Source: Azolla caroliniana
Lineage: Eukaryota; Polypodiophyta
Assembly (NCBI GenBank): GCA_043228905.1
Contig: JBHGNT010000020.1
Location: 3,720,001-3,784,000, forward strand
Direction: 5' to 3'
DNA: 64,000 nt
The notes beneath the pieces are model-generated. The model saw only the letters and a list, made by a program, of their open reading frames with translations. It was not told the origin of the DNA and did not search any database. The stretch's first letter is position 1. The number at the start of each line of letters is the position of its first letter. Shown here in pieces: positions 1-10,528 of the stretch. Both the position numbers and the translations under genes were made by a program.

Positions 1-74
1 ATCTGATACATCACATACCAAGTTGGCATCGGTGTAACCGACTAGCTTTTCAGTTATACCGTGTCGGTATAATA
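1..74 (-). pseudogene. Copia RNase H fragment (left part, Copia-D-like)
   Basis: Read on the minus strand this stretch gives a degraded copy of the copia RNase H motif LVGYTDAN, equivalent to LVGYTDADWAG in Copia-B at about 1275-1345. It runs off the left window edge and is cut at 74 by the solo LTR that follows; the reading resumes at 763. It contains stop codons and is dead. It is probably the remainder of Copia-D or a close relative, because its wording is nearer to Copia-D than to Copia-B, but the junction is not preserved. Confidence 0.7.
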
Positions 75-762
75 TGTTGGGAGACAGGTCCCTCCGGATG
101 GGAAGAGTGAAGAACAGTGCCGATGAACAAACTCGGCCGAGGCCGAAACTGGATGAGGAGTACCCGGCTACGGAGAGCCGAATGGTGCAGACCCGGTGAG
201 AACCGGATGAGGAGTACCCGGCTACGGAGAGCCGGATGACGCAGACCCGGTGAGAACCGGATGAGGAGTACCCGGCTACGGAGAGCCGGATGGTGCAGAC
301 CCGGTGAGAACCGGATGAAGAGACATATTTGTAAATATGTTTCTGAGAGTCCATCGAGGCTATATTTGTAAATAGCCGAAAAGTCATATTAGTATAAATA
401 TGACTTAGGGCAAACTTTTAGATATAGTTGTTGTTGTCATCTCTTGTTGGAAAGAATCAGAGAGAGCGCGTAACTGTGTATAGAGAGAGAGAGAGAAAGA
501 GGTCGTTGCCTCTGTTGTAACCGCCGCCTGTGGCGAAGATCGTGAGCACGAGGTCGTTGCCTCCGTGAACTCGTTGTTTGTACATTCCTAACATAGTGAT
601 AGTTTGCAGCCTATGGGCTGCCATGGTTTTTCCCTTAGTCTGGGTTTTTCCTGTGTACTCTTCTCCTCTTTGTGTCGTGCGTTTCATTTCTCGTTTTCTG
701 TGTATGATTCTAAGCTCAGTTGTGGCCGAGCATTGCGTATAAGGAGCGTTGAGTTCCCGTCA
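75..762 (+). repeat. Solo LTR of the Copia-A family
   Basis: The sequence starts TGTTGGGAGACAGGTCCC and ends GAGTTCCCGTCA. It matches, in opposite orientation, the two LTRs of Copia-A (19128-19951 and 39440-40270). It is flanked by the 5-bp duplication TAATA (70-74 and 763-767), so it is a true insertion reduced to one LTR by recombination between its two LTRs. It is about 690 bp, shorter than the 824-831 bp of the Copia-A LTRs mainly because it carries three rather than five 54-bp U3 repeats. The host sequence is a copia RNase H relic on the minus strand. Confidence 0.93.
151..312 (+). repeat. U3 tandem repeat, three 54-bp units
   Basis: Three head-to-tail units start at 151, 205 and 259, each beginning GGATGAGGAGTACC. 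Each contains the inverted repeat CCGGCT-acggag-AGCCGG. The array lies in the U3 part of the solo LTR, where enhancers usually sit. The same unit occurs five times in each Copia-A LTR, so copy number varies between insertions. Confidence 0.95.
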
Positions 763-989
763 TAATAGTGCCCGGTCCTTAGTGCTGCTAACATACCTGA
801 GTATTCGGTGCACACACTAAAGATGCTCCACGATCGACTTCTGCATAAACTATCTTATCATCCCAACCGGATAGCTGATGTCAGGGCAGGTGATTGTTAA
901 GTAGATAAGGCTTCTGACAATTTGTCGGAACCATCTCTCATTGCAGGTTGGTTTAGAGTCGGCACGAAGCTTCTGGTTCCAGTCTAGGG
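763..989 (-). pseudogene. Copia RT C-terminus / RNase H N-terminus fragment
   Basis: This continues the fragment at 1-74 after the solo LTR. On the minus strand it reads PLDWNQKL, then RQIVRSLIYL, PDISYPVGM and LRYVSSTKD, the stretch linking copia RT to RNase H. It parallels Copia-B at about 1350-1576 but is clearly diverged, with several stops. At about 989 it abuts the truncated 3' part of Copia-B with no LTR between, so the join is a deletion or recombination product. Confidence 0.75.
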
Positions 990-1513
990 GTGTGGAGACT
1001 GGTTGGCACAGACAAAATAGTAGTGCACCTCAATGTGCTTGGTCCGTGCGTGGAAGACGGGGTTCTTCGCGAGCTAGATGCTACTGAGGTTGTCGTAGTA
1101 GATCGTCATCGGATCGGACACCTCCACATGCAGATCGTTAACCATATGGCTTCGCATGTCCCGACAACCGCTCCTCTATACTGGGCTTCGGTGCTCGACA
1201 GTGCAACTGTCGACTGCTTCTTGCTACTCCACGCTATCGCAGCACTCCCAAGAGAGAACGCGTATCCGGACGTGGATTGGCGATCGGCGGCGTTGCCAGC
1301 CCAATCAGCATCGGTGTAGCCGACCAACTGCGGGGCTAGACCGGTCCGAAATAGTAGTCCCCAGTCCTTAGTGCCGCTTACGTACCGCAGTACGTGTTGC
1401 GCACACTGAAGGTGCTCCTCGGTAGGTCGCACCATAAATTGACTGATCACCCCGACCGGATAACTGAGATCGGGTCGGGTGATTGTCAAGTAGATAAGGC
1501 TTCCGACAATTTG
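990..1513 (-). pseudogene. Copia-B RNase H domain
   Basis: Minus-strand reading gives SLIYLTITRPDLSYPVGV, LVGYTDADWAG, STSGYAFSLG and ALSSTEAQYRG, the copia RNase H signature that degrades the RNA strand of the RNA-DNA hybrid. It is separated from RT by a TGA at about 1511-1513 where the related fragment at 763-989 has CGA, a CpG transition. A frameshift near 1106-1130 breaks the C-terminus. The element ends at about 990, within the segment that in relatives carries the RTKHIEVHYYF motif. Confidence 0.85.
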
Positions 1514-2434
1514 TCAGAACCTCGTCGGGTCGCATACCTCTCCGGAATTGGGGCGAAGCTTGACGGTTCTATCTAGAGGAGTCGTGACGGATTTATAGTC
1601 TGCCATCCCGAATTTGAAGAGCATATTCAGCGTGTAGTGACGTTGGCTAATCAATATGCCTTCGGGGGTGCGGAAGTAATGAAGGTCCTCCAAATCCTTC
1701 ATGTCGAATGATGCCGCAAGCTGGAGCTTCACGCGGTCGATTTCACTTAGGTCGGCGCCGGTGATGACCAAGTCATCAACATATAGTAAAATACTAACCG
1801 ACCCAAGTCGACCTTTCTGGATGAACAGGGAAGAGTCCGATTTTGACGTTGCAAAGCCCATCCGACGCAGTTGCTGCGTGATCTTCGCGTTCCAGGCACG
1901 CGGGGATTGCTTCAGTTCGTAAAGGGACTTCTTCAATCGGCACACTGCTGAAGTGTTCGTTCCAGAGTGAAACCCGGGGGGCTGTACCATGTACACCTGT
2001 TCCTCAAGATCACCTTGCAGGAACACATTCTTTACATCCATCTGATGTAAGTGCCACCCCTTCGCCGCAGCTACCGTGAGAAAAACACGGACGGTCGTCA
2101 TCTTCGCGACCGGCGCAAACGTCTCATCGTAGTCGATGCCGTGTGTCTGCGCGTAGCCTTTTACCACTAACCGGGCCTTGTATCGGTTGACCGAGCTGTC
2201 GGTGTTGTACTTGACCTTGTACACCCATCTACATCCGATCGACTTCACACCCTTTGGTGCGTCAACCAAGTCCCAGGTCTTGTTTTCCGCCAATGCATGC
2301 ATCTCTACCTTCATCGCGGCGCGCCAATTCACATCCTTAGCCACTTTTGCGTAGCTCTCCGGTTCACGCATTTCCGCTACACGGGTCATGTACGCATAAT
2401 GATGCGCCATGTACTCGTTGTATCCAAACCGCAC
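1514..2434 (-). pseudogene. Copia-B reverse transcriptase
   Basis: An open frame of 306 residues covers the copia RT: NWRAAMKVEMHAL, GCRWVYKVKYN, YKARLVVKGYAQ, DETFAPVAKM, HQMDVKNVFLQGDLEE and the catalytic LLYVDDLVITG. Relative to other copia RTs the segment after DLHYF is short, going straight to RTPEG, which suggests a small in-frame deletion. The usual SLYGLKQ is SLYELKQ here. The frame differs from that of integrase, so a frameshift lies between about 2440 and 2556. Inactive as it stands. Confidence 0.9.
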
Positions 2435-2556
2435 AACTGGGTTCTTTTGGCGGGTAGATCGGCGTAATCGGTCATTAGCCGATATCGAGGCTTCTTGGCC
2501 GACGCAGACTTCTCTCTTGAAGACCCGTCACCGCTTCCCTCGGAGTCGGACTCGTG

Positions 2557-3873
2557 TCAGTCTGACTCGTTTCTATCCATGCCGGAATCCGACACCTTCT
2601 TCTTCCCTTTCTCTTTGCGCGTAAGGCGTCTCCTCGGCTTCCTGCGTGGGGAATGCACGGCCGAGTCTCCACTACTTGCCGGCTCTTCATCGGACTGGTC
2701 GTACCGACTCAGTTGTTCGTTCGGTCCACTTATCCGAAACGATATCGGACTCTCTTCGCCGGTCCCGATTTCAGGCTCATCCAGAGGCATCTCGGCATCG
2801 CTGACCTCATCGTCAGAACTCGTATTGGAGGTGAGGTTTGGAGTCGGAGGCAAGTACCACGACGCGGACTCATCAAATACAACGTCGCGGCTCACGCGCG
2901 CTTGTTTAGTGCACGGGTTATAACACTTATAACCCTTCTGCTCGTCCGAGTAACCGACCAAGATACATTTCTCGGCCTTTGTGTCGGGCTTCCTCCGTTT
3001 CTCCTTCGGCACATGCACATACGCAATGCTACCGAAAACTCTCAAGTGTCGCAAGTTCAGCTTCGTTCCGAAGTATAGCTCGTGCGTCGACACTTTGTCT
3101 CCGATCCGGTTCTGGATGTATACCGCGGTCCTTACCACCTCAGCCTAGTAGAACTTGGGCAAGCTCTTTTCTTCTAGCATTGCCCGTGCCGCTTCCACAA
3201 CCGACCGATTTTTCCTCTCGGCCACACTGTTTTGCTCCGGCGTGTATCTACAACTGAATTCGCGCTGAATTCCCATCTGTTGTAGAGAACAGTTGAATTG
3301 ACCGGAAAAGTATTCTTTTCCGCCATCCAACCGCAGACACTTGATCTTTCTTCCTATTTCCGTTTCCACGAACCCTTTGAGGTCCCGGAAACAGTCGAAG
3401 ACTTCGCTCTTCCTCTCGATAAGGTAGATCCATGTGTGCCGCGCGTAGTCGTCAATGAAGGAGACGAAATATCGGCTCCGACCAAGGCTAATGTTTTGAG
3501 TTGGCCCCCACACATCAGAGTGTATCACGTCGAGCTTGTTCCGGCTCCGGTTACGCTCGTTGGGGAAGGGAAGTCGGTGTTGCTTCCCAAGCTGGCAGGC
3601 TTCACAAATTTGTACCTTCCAACCACTAAATTTGGGCAATCCGAACACCACTTGTTTCGATTGCAGGTCTTGAAGCCGCTGGTAGTTGACGTGGCCTATC
3701 CTCTTGTGCCATAAGTCGATGTCTGACTCGACTTTTTGTCCCTTCGCGAACATTGCGGTGCCACCATCAGTAGAGTCAAGGATGAACATCCTCCCATCTC
3801 TATGCCCTTGCGCAATAATACGACCTTCTTCCTCAATGAAGCACCCGAGGTGTGTAAACCGAACCTGCATCCC
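2557..3873 (-). pseudogene. Copia-B integrase
   Basis: On the minus strand the copia integrase reads in order: HHCC zinc finger (WHKRIGHVNYQRL then CEACQLGKQ), DVIHSDVWGP, the core with FIDDYARHTWIY and YTPEQNSVAERKNR (catalytic Glu in AERKN), GKEYFSGQF in place of the usual D/N at that site, and a C-terminal part ending in acidic and basic low-complexity sequence. TAG stops at about 3145-3147 and 3874 interrupt an otherwise continuous frame; Copia-B prime has TGG and CAA at those codons. It would insert cDNA into chromosomes. Confidence 0.88.
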
Positions 3874-5121
3874 CTAGTCGACGATCTGCCCGACCGACAC
3901 CAAATTCTTCGTGATGGTCGGGACGTGTAACACGTTCATAAGTTTCCCTTTTTGCCCAACATGGCTCAAGGGAACTTCACTGACATTCGCAATCAGATGC
4001 AGAGTGTCATCTCCGGTTGCGACTACTCCTGGTTGCGTCAGTTTCTCAAGGTATGAGAACCACTCCTTGTGGCACGTCATGTGGTTTGACACGCCGGAGT
4101 CGACGTACCACACCTCCTCCAACTTCGGGGTGATCTTCTTCATAGAGTTTGCTTCGTGTCTTGTCACGAAGATTGACCCTTTTCCGACTTTTCCGGATCC
4201 TTCGGCGTAGTGCGTTCGCTGCCGGTTTCCTTTGTTGGTATGTCCGGAACCAGATCTGGAACCGGTCCTCTCCGACTCGGCACGCTTTTTCCAGCACTCG
4301 CTCTCCCTATGGCCTTTCTTGCCACAGTACCAACATTCCGCGACGGATTTCCCTTGCCGGATCTCGTCACCCTGACTCCCCCTATTTCTGGAGGGTCCGA
4401 AATTGCTGTCGGCATCACTTTGGTGCCTTCTACCTTGATCCCGTCGGCCACCTCCATTGCGTACCAACTCACCTCGTCCGCCACGACCACGAGGCCTATC
4501 TCCCTCCGTGTACAACATCTTTCTGTCGGTGCGCGTGCTCATTGACTCACCCGCGTGATTCTCCTCTACCAGGAGCATCGACTGTAAGTCGCAAAAGGAT
4601 GACGTATTCTCCCGGGTACACACAATAGTTCAGAATGCCCCGAACTTCGACGCCAAACCCCCGAGACAGACCTGGACCATCTCGCTTTCCTCGATGTTCA
4701 CATCGATGGAAGCTAAGGAGTTGCATATGTCCTTAATCCTCGAGGTATAGTCAGCCACCGACAAATTGCGTTGCCGTAGGTTGCTCAACTCCTGTCGGAG
4801 CTGAAGCTTCCTAGCTGTGGTGCTCGTGGTGAAAATCTTCTTCAGATTTTCCCACGCACCCTTTGGCGTTTTTGCATCCCGAACGTAGCTTAATAGCTGT
4901 TCACCCACACAAGACGCGAAACAATACAACACTCTGCTCGCCGATTGTTCCCACGCCGGGAAGTCTTTGTGTGTCGAATCGGGTGCTATGTCATTTGCAC
5001 CATCGAAATAGCTCCAGTAACCGTGTCCGAGCAGGTACTGGTGCATCTTGTAAGACTAAGACGCGTAGTTGTTTCTGTTGAGCTTCTTCGTCGAAAGCGA
5101 GCTAGCCATTCCTCTGTCCAT
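3874..5121 (-). pseudogene. Copia-B gag and protease
   Basis: The start is placed at the ATG of MDRGMASS (5119-5121), just inside the primer site. The capsid part includes YKMHQYLLGHGYWSY and ENLKKIF, followed by an RG-rich stretch, the CCHC knuckle CWYCGKKGHRESEC (about 4295-4336) and the protease motif WYVDSGVSNHM (about 4074-4112). A TAG 27 codons from the start replaces the Trp seen in Copia-D; the same TAG occurs in Copia-B prime. Another TAG lies at 4630. Translation could restart at the Met of YKMHQY. Confidence 0.85.
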
Positions 5122-5190
5122 CGGTTTTCTTGTTCTTCTTCGTTGGTTTTTCCTTCAAGCAAAGTCGGTTGCAGAGGTTCTCAACCCTCG

Positions 5191-5203
5191 CGCTCTGATA
5201 CCA
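5191..5203 (-). promoter_or_regulatory. Copia-B primer-binding site
   Basis: On the minus strand TGGTATCAGAGCG follows the 5' LTR directly. This is the standard plant copia primer site, complementary to the 3' end of initiator Met-tRNA, where minus-strand DNA synthesis starts. Confidence 0.93.
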
Positions 5204-5642
5204 TGAAAAGAATGTCGTGCGGAAGCAATATAGGAGACTGAACAACAGAAGACGCAGGTTTAATTGAAAGCTTAGGTTTGCATAGTACGCACGGGAGAGA
5301 CAGAGAGAGAGACAGAGTAAGCACAAGAACTTAATTCAAAAATAATACTCAATCTGTACATAGGATGTGCTTAGTGAGCACTTTTATACAAGCCCTGACA
5401 ATCGGGCTGACACACGTACTGACAGTACTTGACTGCTCATAAATGAGCCTTGACACTTACTCCCAAAACTATTCCTTACGAGGAATATCTTTCTAACGAC
5501 CTTTCGATCTACGCACTGATACGGCCTCTCGTTACACACTGGTTTGCGTACCGGTTTACGCATCCATTTTACGCACCAGTCCGGCCTAACCGATCGGTCC
5601 CAACCGATCCGATCCGGCCGATGTTGAGCTTGTCTCTCAACA
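5204..5642 (-). repeat. Copia-B 5' LTR
   Basis: Bounded by TG (5204) and CA (5642) and abutting the primer site. It resembles the LTR of Copia-B prime at 60785-61172, sharing the inverted start TGTTGAGAGACAAGCTCAAC and the poly-CT and CTTCCGCAC tail. The TATA-like region on the minus strand is at about 5383-5390 (TATAAAAG). At 5643 the reading changes at once to Copia-D integrase, marking the insertion point. No partner LTR remains, so no target duplication can be checked. Confidence 0.88.
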
Positions 5643-6475
5643 CTCTTGTTTGGCCCGTTCAACCGAAATGATATCGGACTCTCATCTAGAATACCGAACT
5701 CTTCTTCCTCTTATGCGCGGATTGTTTTTGGCTCAGTGGCCTCATCTTCCGGAATCGGGTCGGAGTCGGAGGTCAGAGTCGGTAGAGAATACCAATATGC
5801 CGACTCATCAAATTCGACATCTCGACTTACTCGCACTTGTTTAGTCTAGGCGTTGTAGCACTTATACCCCTTTTGCTCATGAGAGTAGCCGACTAGAATG
5901 CACTTCTCCAACATCGGATCAACTTCCTCCTCTTCTCATCCAGTACATGCACATAGGCTATGCTACCGAATAACCTGAGGTGTCTTAAGTTCAGCTTCTG
6001 CCCGAAATACAGCTCGTGTGCTGACACTTTGATCCGGTTTTAAATGTAGACGGCCGTTCGGATCGCTTCGGCCCAGTAGAACTTTGCCATGCTCTTCTCT
6101 TCCAGCATTGCATGTGCCGCCTGGACGACCGACCGATTCTTTTCTACTGCTGTACCGCCTCAACAATCCATGTGTGCCAATTGTAGTCGTCGATGACGGA
6201 GACAAAATATCGGCTCCCACCAAGACTAACGTTTTGTGCTGGTCCCCATAGATTTGAATGTATTAAGTCGAGCTTGTTATGGCTCTAGTTTCTTTCGGTG
6301 GGGAATGGAAGTCGATGTTGCTTCCCGAGTTGGAAGGCTTAAGAAATTTGGGCTTTCCGGCCACTAAATTTCGGCAGTCCGAACACAACCTGTTTCGATT
6401 GCAAGTCTTGAAGCCTTTGGTAATTGACGTGGCCAATCCGCTTATGCCACATGTTGATATCCGACTTGATGCGGA
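5643..6475 (-). pseudogene. Copia-D integrase remnant
   Basis: Minus-strand words HKRIGHVNYQRLQDL, QVVFGLPKFSG, KLDLIHSNLWGP, SRYFVSVIDDY, then a large internal loss, then EKCILVGYSHEQKGYKCYN and SPISFRLNGP identify a copia integrase core and C-terminus. The catalytic middle between about 6110 and 6180 is deleted, and there are several stops and frame changes. It is split from its protease by the LTR at 6476-7046 and from RT by Copia-B. Confidence 0.82.
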
Positions 6476-7046
6476 ATAGAGCTCGGCCACAACCGTGTCT
6501 TAATCACTCAATGGAAGAAGCAAAACAGGAATGAAGATTAGTGCACTTACACAGTATGAGACGACACTGAATGTTTATGTGGATAACCCTGATAGGGAAA
6601 AAACCACAGGAGCCCACAGACTCCAACTATCACTATGAGAAGAAAAAGGTTACAATGCGAGACTCAGAGGGAACGACCTCAAGCTCTATGCCTTCGCTAA
6701 CTGGCGGTTACAACAAAAAATACTTTCTATATCTCTCTGTCTCTCTCTGTCTCTCTACACTTTGTACAACAATAATGACAACTACTACAAACACAATTAC
6801 CCTAGTTATATTTATGCTTATATAACTGTAGGGCTATTTACAAATATGACCTCAACGGTCACGTTTGAACATATTTACTAATGTGTTCTTATTTGTTGGT
6901 TCATACCGGATCTGGCCGGACTCCTTCCGGTTCCATCCGATCCGGTATCCGGATACCTTCCGAACCCATCCGGTCTGGTTCCTTCCTTCGGCTTGTCCGA
7001 TATGGCTCATTTGGATCCCATCCTAGCGGACCTGATTCCCAACACA
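6476..7046 (-). repeat. Solo copia LTR inside Copia-D integrase
   Basis: This block interrupts the reading between SDINMWHKRIGH and LFAKGP. Its ends resemble Copia-A LTRs: the lower side has CTCGGCCACAACCG and the upper side TTCCCAACACA. It contains a CT microsatellite (about 6735-6755), TATTTATGC and the GGGCTATTTACAAATATG segment also seen in Copia-A LTRs, plus a CCGG-rich U3. The flanking pentamers are GCGGA (6471-6475) and TCGGA (7047-7051), a target duplication with one mismatch. Confidence 0.78.
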
Positions 7047-7832
7047 TCGGACCTTTTGCAAACAAAGCAGTGTCGGCATCATTGGTGTCGAGGATAAACA
7101 TCCTCCCGTCCCTACGAACTTGTGCGATTATCTGGCCTTCTTCCTCGATGAAGCACCCCAGATGCGTAAACCGTACCTGCATCCCCTGATCGACGATCTT
7201 TCCGGCCGACACCAGGTTCTTCGTAAATGTTGGAACATGTAGTACGTTCATCAACTTTCCCTTTTGTCTGACATGACTCAAAGGGACTTCTCTGAAATGC
7301 TCTATCGGGTGAGGAGTGTTGTCTCCAGTTTCAACAACTCCCGGTTGCTCCGGGTTTTCCAAATATGAGAACCACTCTTTTTGGCTCATCATGTGGTTCA
7401 ATGCTCCACAGTCAAAATACCACACTTCCTCCGATCTGGAAGTGATCTTCTTCATCGAGTTCACCTTGTGTTTCATCACAAAGGCTGGCCCTTTTTTGGT
7501 CTTTCCGGTTCCGGATCCTTCTGATCCTTTGGCGTAGCGTGAGCTTTGCTGGTTCCCTTGTCCGGTCTTGTCGGATCCGGATTTATCCGAATCAGTGCGT
7601 TTCTTCCAACACTCGCTCTTTGAGTGGCCTTTCTTGCATAAGTACGGGCATTCCGTATCGGCTTTCGATTGCCGATTTCTAGCGCCTCCTTGACTCCCCC
7701 TGCTCATGGAGGGTCCAGAACTCCTGTCGACACTATCTTTGTGCCTTTGGCTCTGCTCTTCCCGGCTGCCGCTATTGCGTGCCGTCCCACCTCGTCCCCC
7801 ACGCCCACGGGACCGATCCGCCTTGGAGTACA
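7047..7832 (-). pseudogene. Copia-D zinc knuckle and protease
   Basis: Minus-strand reading is open from SKADRSRGRGGRGG to LFAKGP. The knuckle reads CPYLCKKGHSKSEC, with three rather than two residues between the first cysteines, which should weaken zinc binding. The protease motif is WYFDCGALNHM, with DCG instead of DSG. The order and wording otherwise match Copia-B (EWFSYLE, NVLHVPT, GCFIEEEG). The frame is clean but both key motifs are damaged, so it is probably non-functional. Confidence 0.85.
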
Positions 7833-8288
7833 TGTTACCCGGACCCGGACAGTCAGTTTTACCGAACAAGTGGGAAAGCGTCGAAAACGGAGTCGGTTCG
7901 GATCGACTGTTCGGATCAATGACTCGGCAGTGAACGAAGAGAACTAAGTTAGTTAGATAATTTTGTAATTCTTGATAGTAAGTAGGAATAGTTCTTGATG
8001 AGAAAAGACCTTCGGTATACCTATAAAAGGGAACCGACGGCATTGTAAGAAAGGTCGTTTATTTAGTAATATAAGTTTAAGTTAGGAATATCATGTACGG
8101 ATTCTGTGTTCTTTCTATTGTCTATGTTGTTAAGTGCAATCTTCCTAATTTATAACTAAGTAACGATCACGGTAATTACCGATTAATATAGTATAATTAC
8201 GTTCGTAAAACACAATTCCTTGTTAGAACGTTGAGTAGCGACGTTCACTCTTCTGTATCGGTAGTAGTTAGTAATTAGCTGATTAACA
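7833..8288 (+). repeat. Solo LTR of the Gypsy-C family
   Basis: A 456-bp LTR beginning TGTTACCCGGACCCGGACAG and ending GATTAACA, nearly identical to the Gypsy-C LTRs at 23850 and 38796. Target duplication GTACA (7828-7832 and 8289-8293) is perfect. A TATA box TATAAAA lies at 8022-8028. It separates the Copia-D gag N-terminus from its zinc knuckle. A solo LTR with intact flanks shows that this family undergoes LTR-LTR recombination in this genome. Confidence 0.96.
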
Positions 8289-8881
8289 GTACAGTATCCG
8301 GTTGTCCGATTGAGTGGTCCTCGACCCACTCGTGTGGTTTTCTTTGACCATCAACATCAATTGTAGGTCAAATAAGGATGATGGCTTCTCCTGGGTGCAA
8401 ATCGTTGTCCGGATTGGCCCGTACGGATGTGCTAGACCACGGAGGTAGATCTCGACCATCTCATCTTTGTCCACCGTCATGTTGATGGAACCTAGTGCGT
8501 CGCATATCTCCTTGATCTTGGTGGTGTAGTCGGTAACCGACATGTCCCTTTGCGGGATGTTGTTGAGGTCTTGATGGAGCTTCAACTTCCGAGCCGTGGT
8601 GCTAGCGGTGAAAATCTTCTTCAGATTTTCCCAGGCTTCTTTCGCGTCTCTGATGTGCTGGTCATGCACACAGGATGTGAGGCGGTATAACACCTTGCTC
8701 GCTCCTTGTTCCCACGATGGGAAGTCCTTGTGTGTCAGCTCCGATGCCACTTTGTTTGCTCCATCGACATAACTCCAATACCCGTGTCCCAATAGGTACT
8801 GGTGCATCTTGTACAACCAAAATGCATAGTTGTTCCGTCGAGCTTTTCAGTCAAACTCGAGCTTGCCATCCCTCTATCCAT
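8289..8881 (-). pseudogene. Copia-D gag capsid region
   Basis: The start is put at the ATG of MDRGMASS (8879-8881). Copia-D has a Trp codon (NYAFWLYKMHQY) where both Copia-B copies have TAG, so it shows the ancestral state. The body carries GHGYWSYVDGAN, WENLKKIFTASTTARKL and DYTTKIKEICDAL, the capsid helices of copia gag. The frame runs to the solo LTR at 8288, where a stop is formed, and the rest of gag is on the far side (7047-7832). Confidence 0.85.
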
Positions 8882-8957
8882 TTCTTTTCTTACCAGAAAT
8901 TAGATTTCCTCTGTTTCAAAAGCACTTGTCGGCAACAGAGGATGTTCTAACCCTCTC

Positions 8958-8969
8958 GCTCTGATACCA
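8958..8969 (-). promoter_or_regulatory. Copia-D primer-binding site
   Basis: TGGTATCAGAGC on the minus strand directly follows the 5' LTR and is complementary to initiator Met-tRNA. Confidence 0.92.
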
Positions 8970-9408
8970 TGTAAAGAAATGTGTGCGGAAGCTTGTATAC
9001 TTCACCGACTTCACCAGATATTAACATAACTATTGTGCAGGTTTTAATGGAAGCTGCAATCACACAGAGAGAGTATGGGGAAGACAGACAGAGCAAAACA
9101 GTAAAGACTATTACAAAAATACTCAAAGGCTCTATACATACTATGCAAGTCCATAAAGGACTGACAGAAGTATTGACAGAAGTACTAACAAGTACTTCAA
9201 TGCTCGTACAGAGCATCAGACGCAGACTCCCAAAAATATGTCTACGTACTAGGTTAGAGTTGTAGGCCTCTAACGGCCTACCGGTTACAATCTGATCCGG
9301 ATTATGATCTGGCTCTCCAATCTGGCTCTTGGTTCCGGACTCGTGCCAGACTCCGATCCGGCTCTGGCTTAGTCAACCAATCCAAATCCGGTTGAGCTTG
9401 TCCGCGCA
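8970..9408 (-). repeat. Copia-D 5' LTR
   Basis: The LTR starts at TGTAAAGAAATG on the plus strand next to the primer site and appears to end at about 9408 (CGCGCA), after the conserved GTTGAGCTTGTC block also found at the end of the Copia-B LTR. The outer end is placed by that similarity and is uncertain by several bases. U3 is rich in ATCCGG and CTGGCTC words. Confidence 0.75.
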
Positions 9409-9587
9409 ATAGAGACTTTGTGCTTCAATGTATGAATACCCCATCGTTGGAAGGAGACACATCTCACCCCATAGGTTAAAATTGGCCTCTTTATGGACGA
9501 TAAAAATTCTAATTCTAACCCAATACCAAATTCATCATTTAAGCCTCAAAACTAAACATTGTTAAGCATTTAACACTCACTAACAAC
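9409..9587. other. Unassigned spacer
   Basis: About 180 bases between the Copia-D LTR and the gypsy gag relic. It is A/T-rich and I recognise no coding sequence, LTR end or RNA in it. Confidence 0.5.
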
Positions 9588-10485
9588 GCCTCGGTGAAGT
9601 CGGTGCAATCCCTCCGAAGGTGGCCGACTCTGTCGCACCACATGCACCTTGGGTCATTTGGCGAGCACCGATCACCCGATTGGCCTCCGCTTTCTCTCCG
9701 GGCCTGAGCAATCTAGAGATCACGAACAATCTTCGTGAGTTCCTCCAATGTTGTGCTGCCGACAATGTTAGCTAGAGTTAGGCCTGACTTGAACCTTCAA
9801 CTCGTCTCGTCCGACTGAGTCGGCATTTCTCATGTCATCCTCCAGGTAGTCGGCCCAACCAACAACGACCCTACATTGTTCGATTTGCGCCATTTGTTGA
9901 AATTGCTGTAGACTCGCTTTACGACGACCCCGTTGGTCGTGAGCCCGTCATCCGTCTCGAATAGGAGACAAACTTTCTCCCAGTCAAGTGGATTAACCGA
10001 TTTGAGAAACAATAGGACCTTGCTCGTATCGAGCACGGTCTGGTCCAATGCAGACAACCACACGAATCGCTTCTCTAACTCTTGGAGAAGCGCTGATTTG
10101 TTCCTTCCTTTGCCAGGTGATTCGATCCATTCCATAAGCTCCTGTTTCGACATCCGGAGCAAGTCATCGATTTTGTACTTCTCGAGGAGTCATCCCTCGA
10201 GCTCCAGCCAGTGCTTATAGTCAGCTTGAATCTCGAGCACGTCCACGTGGATCTCGGTGTGACAACTCGCAAGAATCCGGACAACTGTTTGTCCTCCGGG
10301 ATGTCCCACATTAGCATTTTGGCCTTATAGGCCTCCAAGTAGGTCGAGACGTCTTTACCGTTGAATTGGCCCATCATGTCGACTGTCGTTTCTATGGTCC
10401 TATCGAAGCCATTCACTTTCTCCCAAGCATTCACCAAGCGGTCAACAACCACCATCATTGCTCCCACAACCTTGCTTCCCCTCAT
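9588..10485 (-). pseudogene. Gypsy-B-like gag
   Basis: Minus-strand words MRGSKVVGAMM, GQFNGKDVSTYLEAYKAKML, then after a frame change MEWIESPGKGRNKSALLQEL and LLFETDDGLTTNG, match the Gypsy-B gag at 17607-18200 in order. The knuckle CMWCDRVGHLRRDC lies at about 9600-9645. At least two frameshifts separate these pieces. Gag would form the particle core; this copy cannot. Confidence 0.85.
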
Positions 10486-10528
10486 CTTGACTCCTTTGCC
10501 GCCCTGTTCACGTCGGATTCAACAAAGA

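Larger units (their letters stand above)
990..5642 (-). mobile_element. Copia-B: Ty1/copia element, 3' truncated
   Basis: A minus-strand Ty1/copia retrotransposon with the order 5' LTR (5204-5642), initiator-Met primer site, gag with zinc knuckle, protease, integrase, RT and RNase H. Its 3' LTR is missing; coding sequence breaks off at about 990. Most of gag-protease-integrase stays in one frame interrupted by point stops, and RT is in a shifted frame. It sits inside Copia-D, whose integrase resumes at 5643. The plus-strand copy at 60785-64000 is a close relative (Copia-B prime). Confidence 0.92.
5643..9408 (-). mobile_element. Copia-D: decayed Ty1/copia element
   Basis: A minus-strand copia element related to Copia-B, with 5' LTR 8970-9408, primer site, gag (8289-8881), zinc knuckle and protease (7047-7832) and integrase (5643-6475). 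It has been hit by three insertions: a solo gypsy-C LTR at 7833, a solo copia LTR at 6476 and Copia-B at 5642. RT and RNase H are not present here; the fragments at 1-74 and 763-989 may be their remains. Many stops and deletions make it the most decayed copia in this part. Confidence 0.88.
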
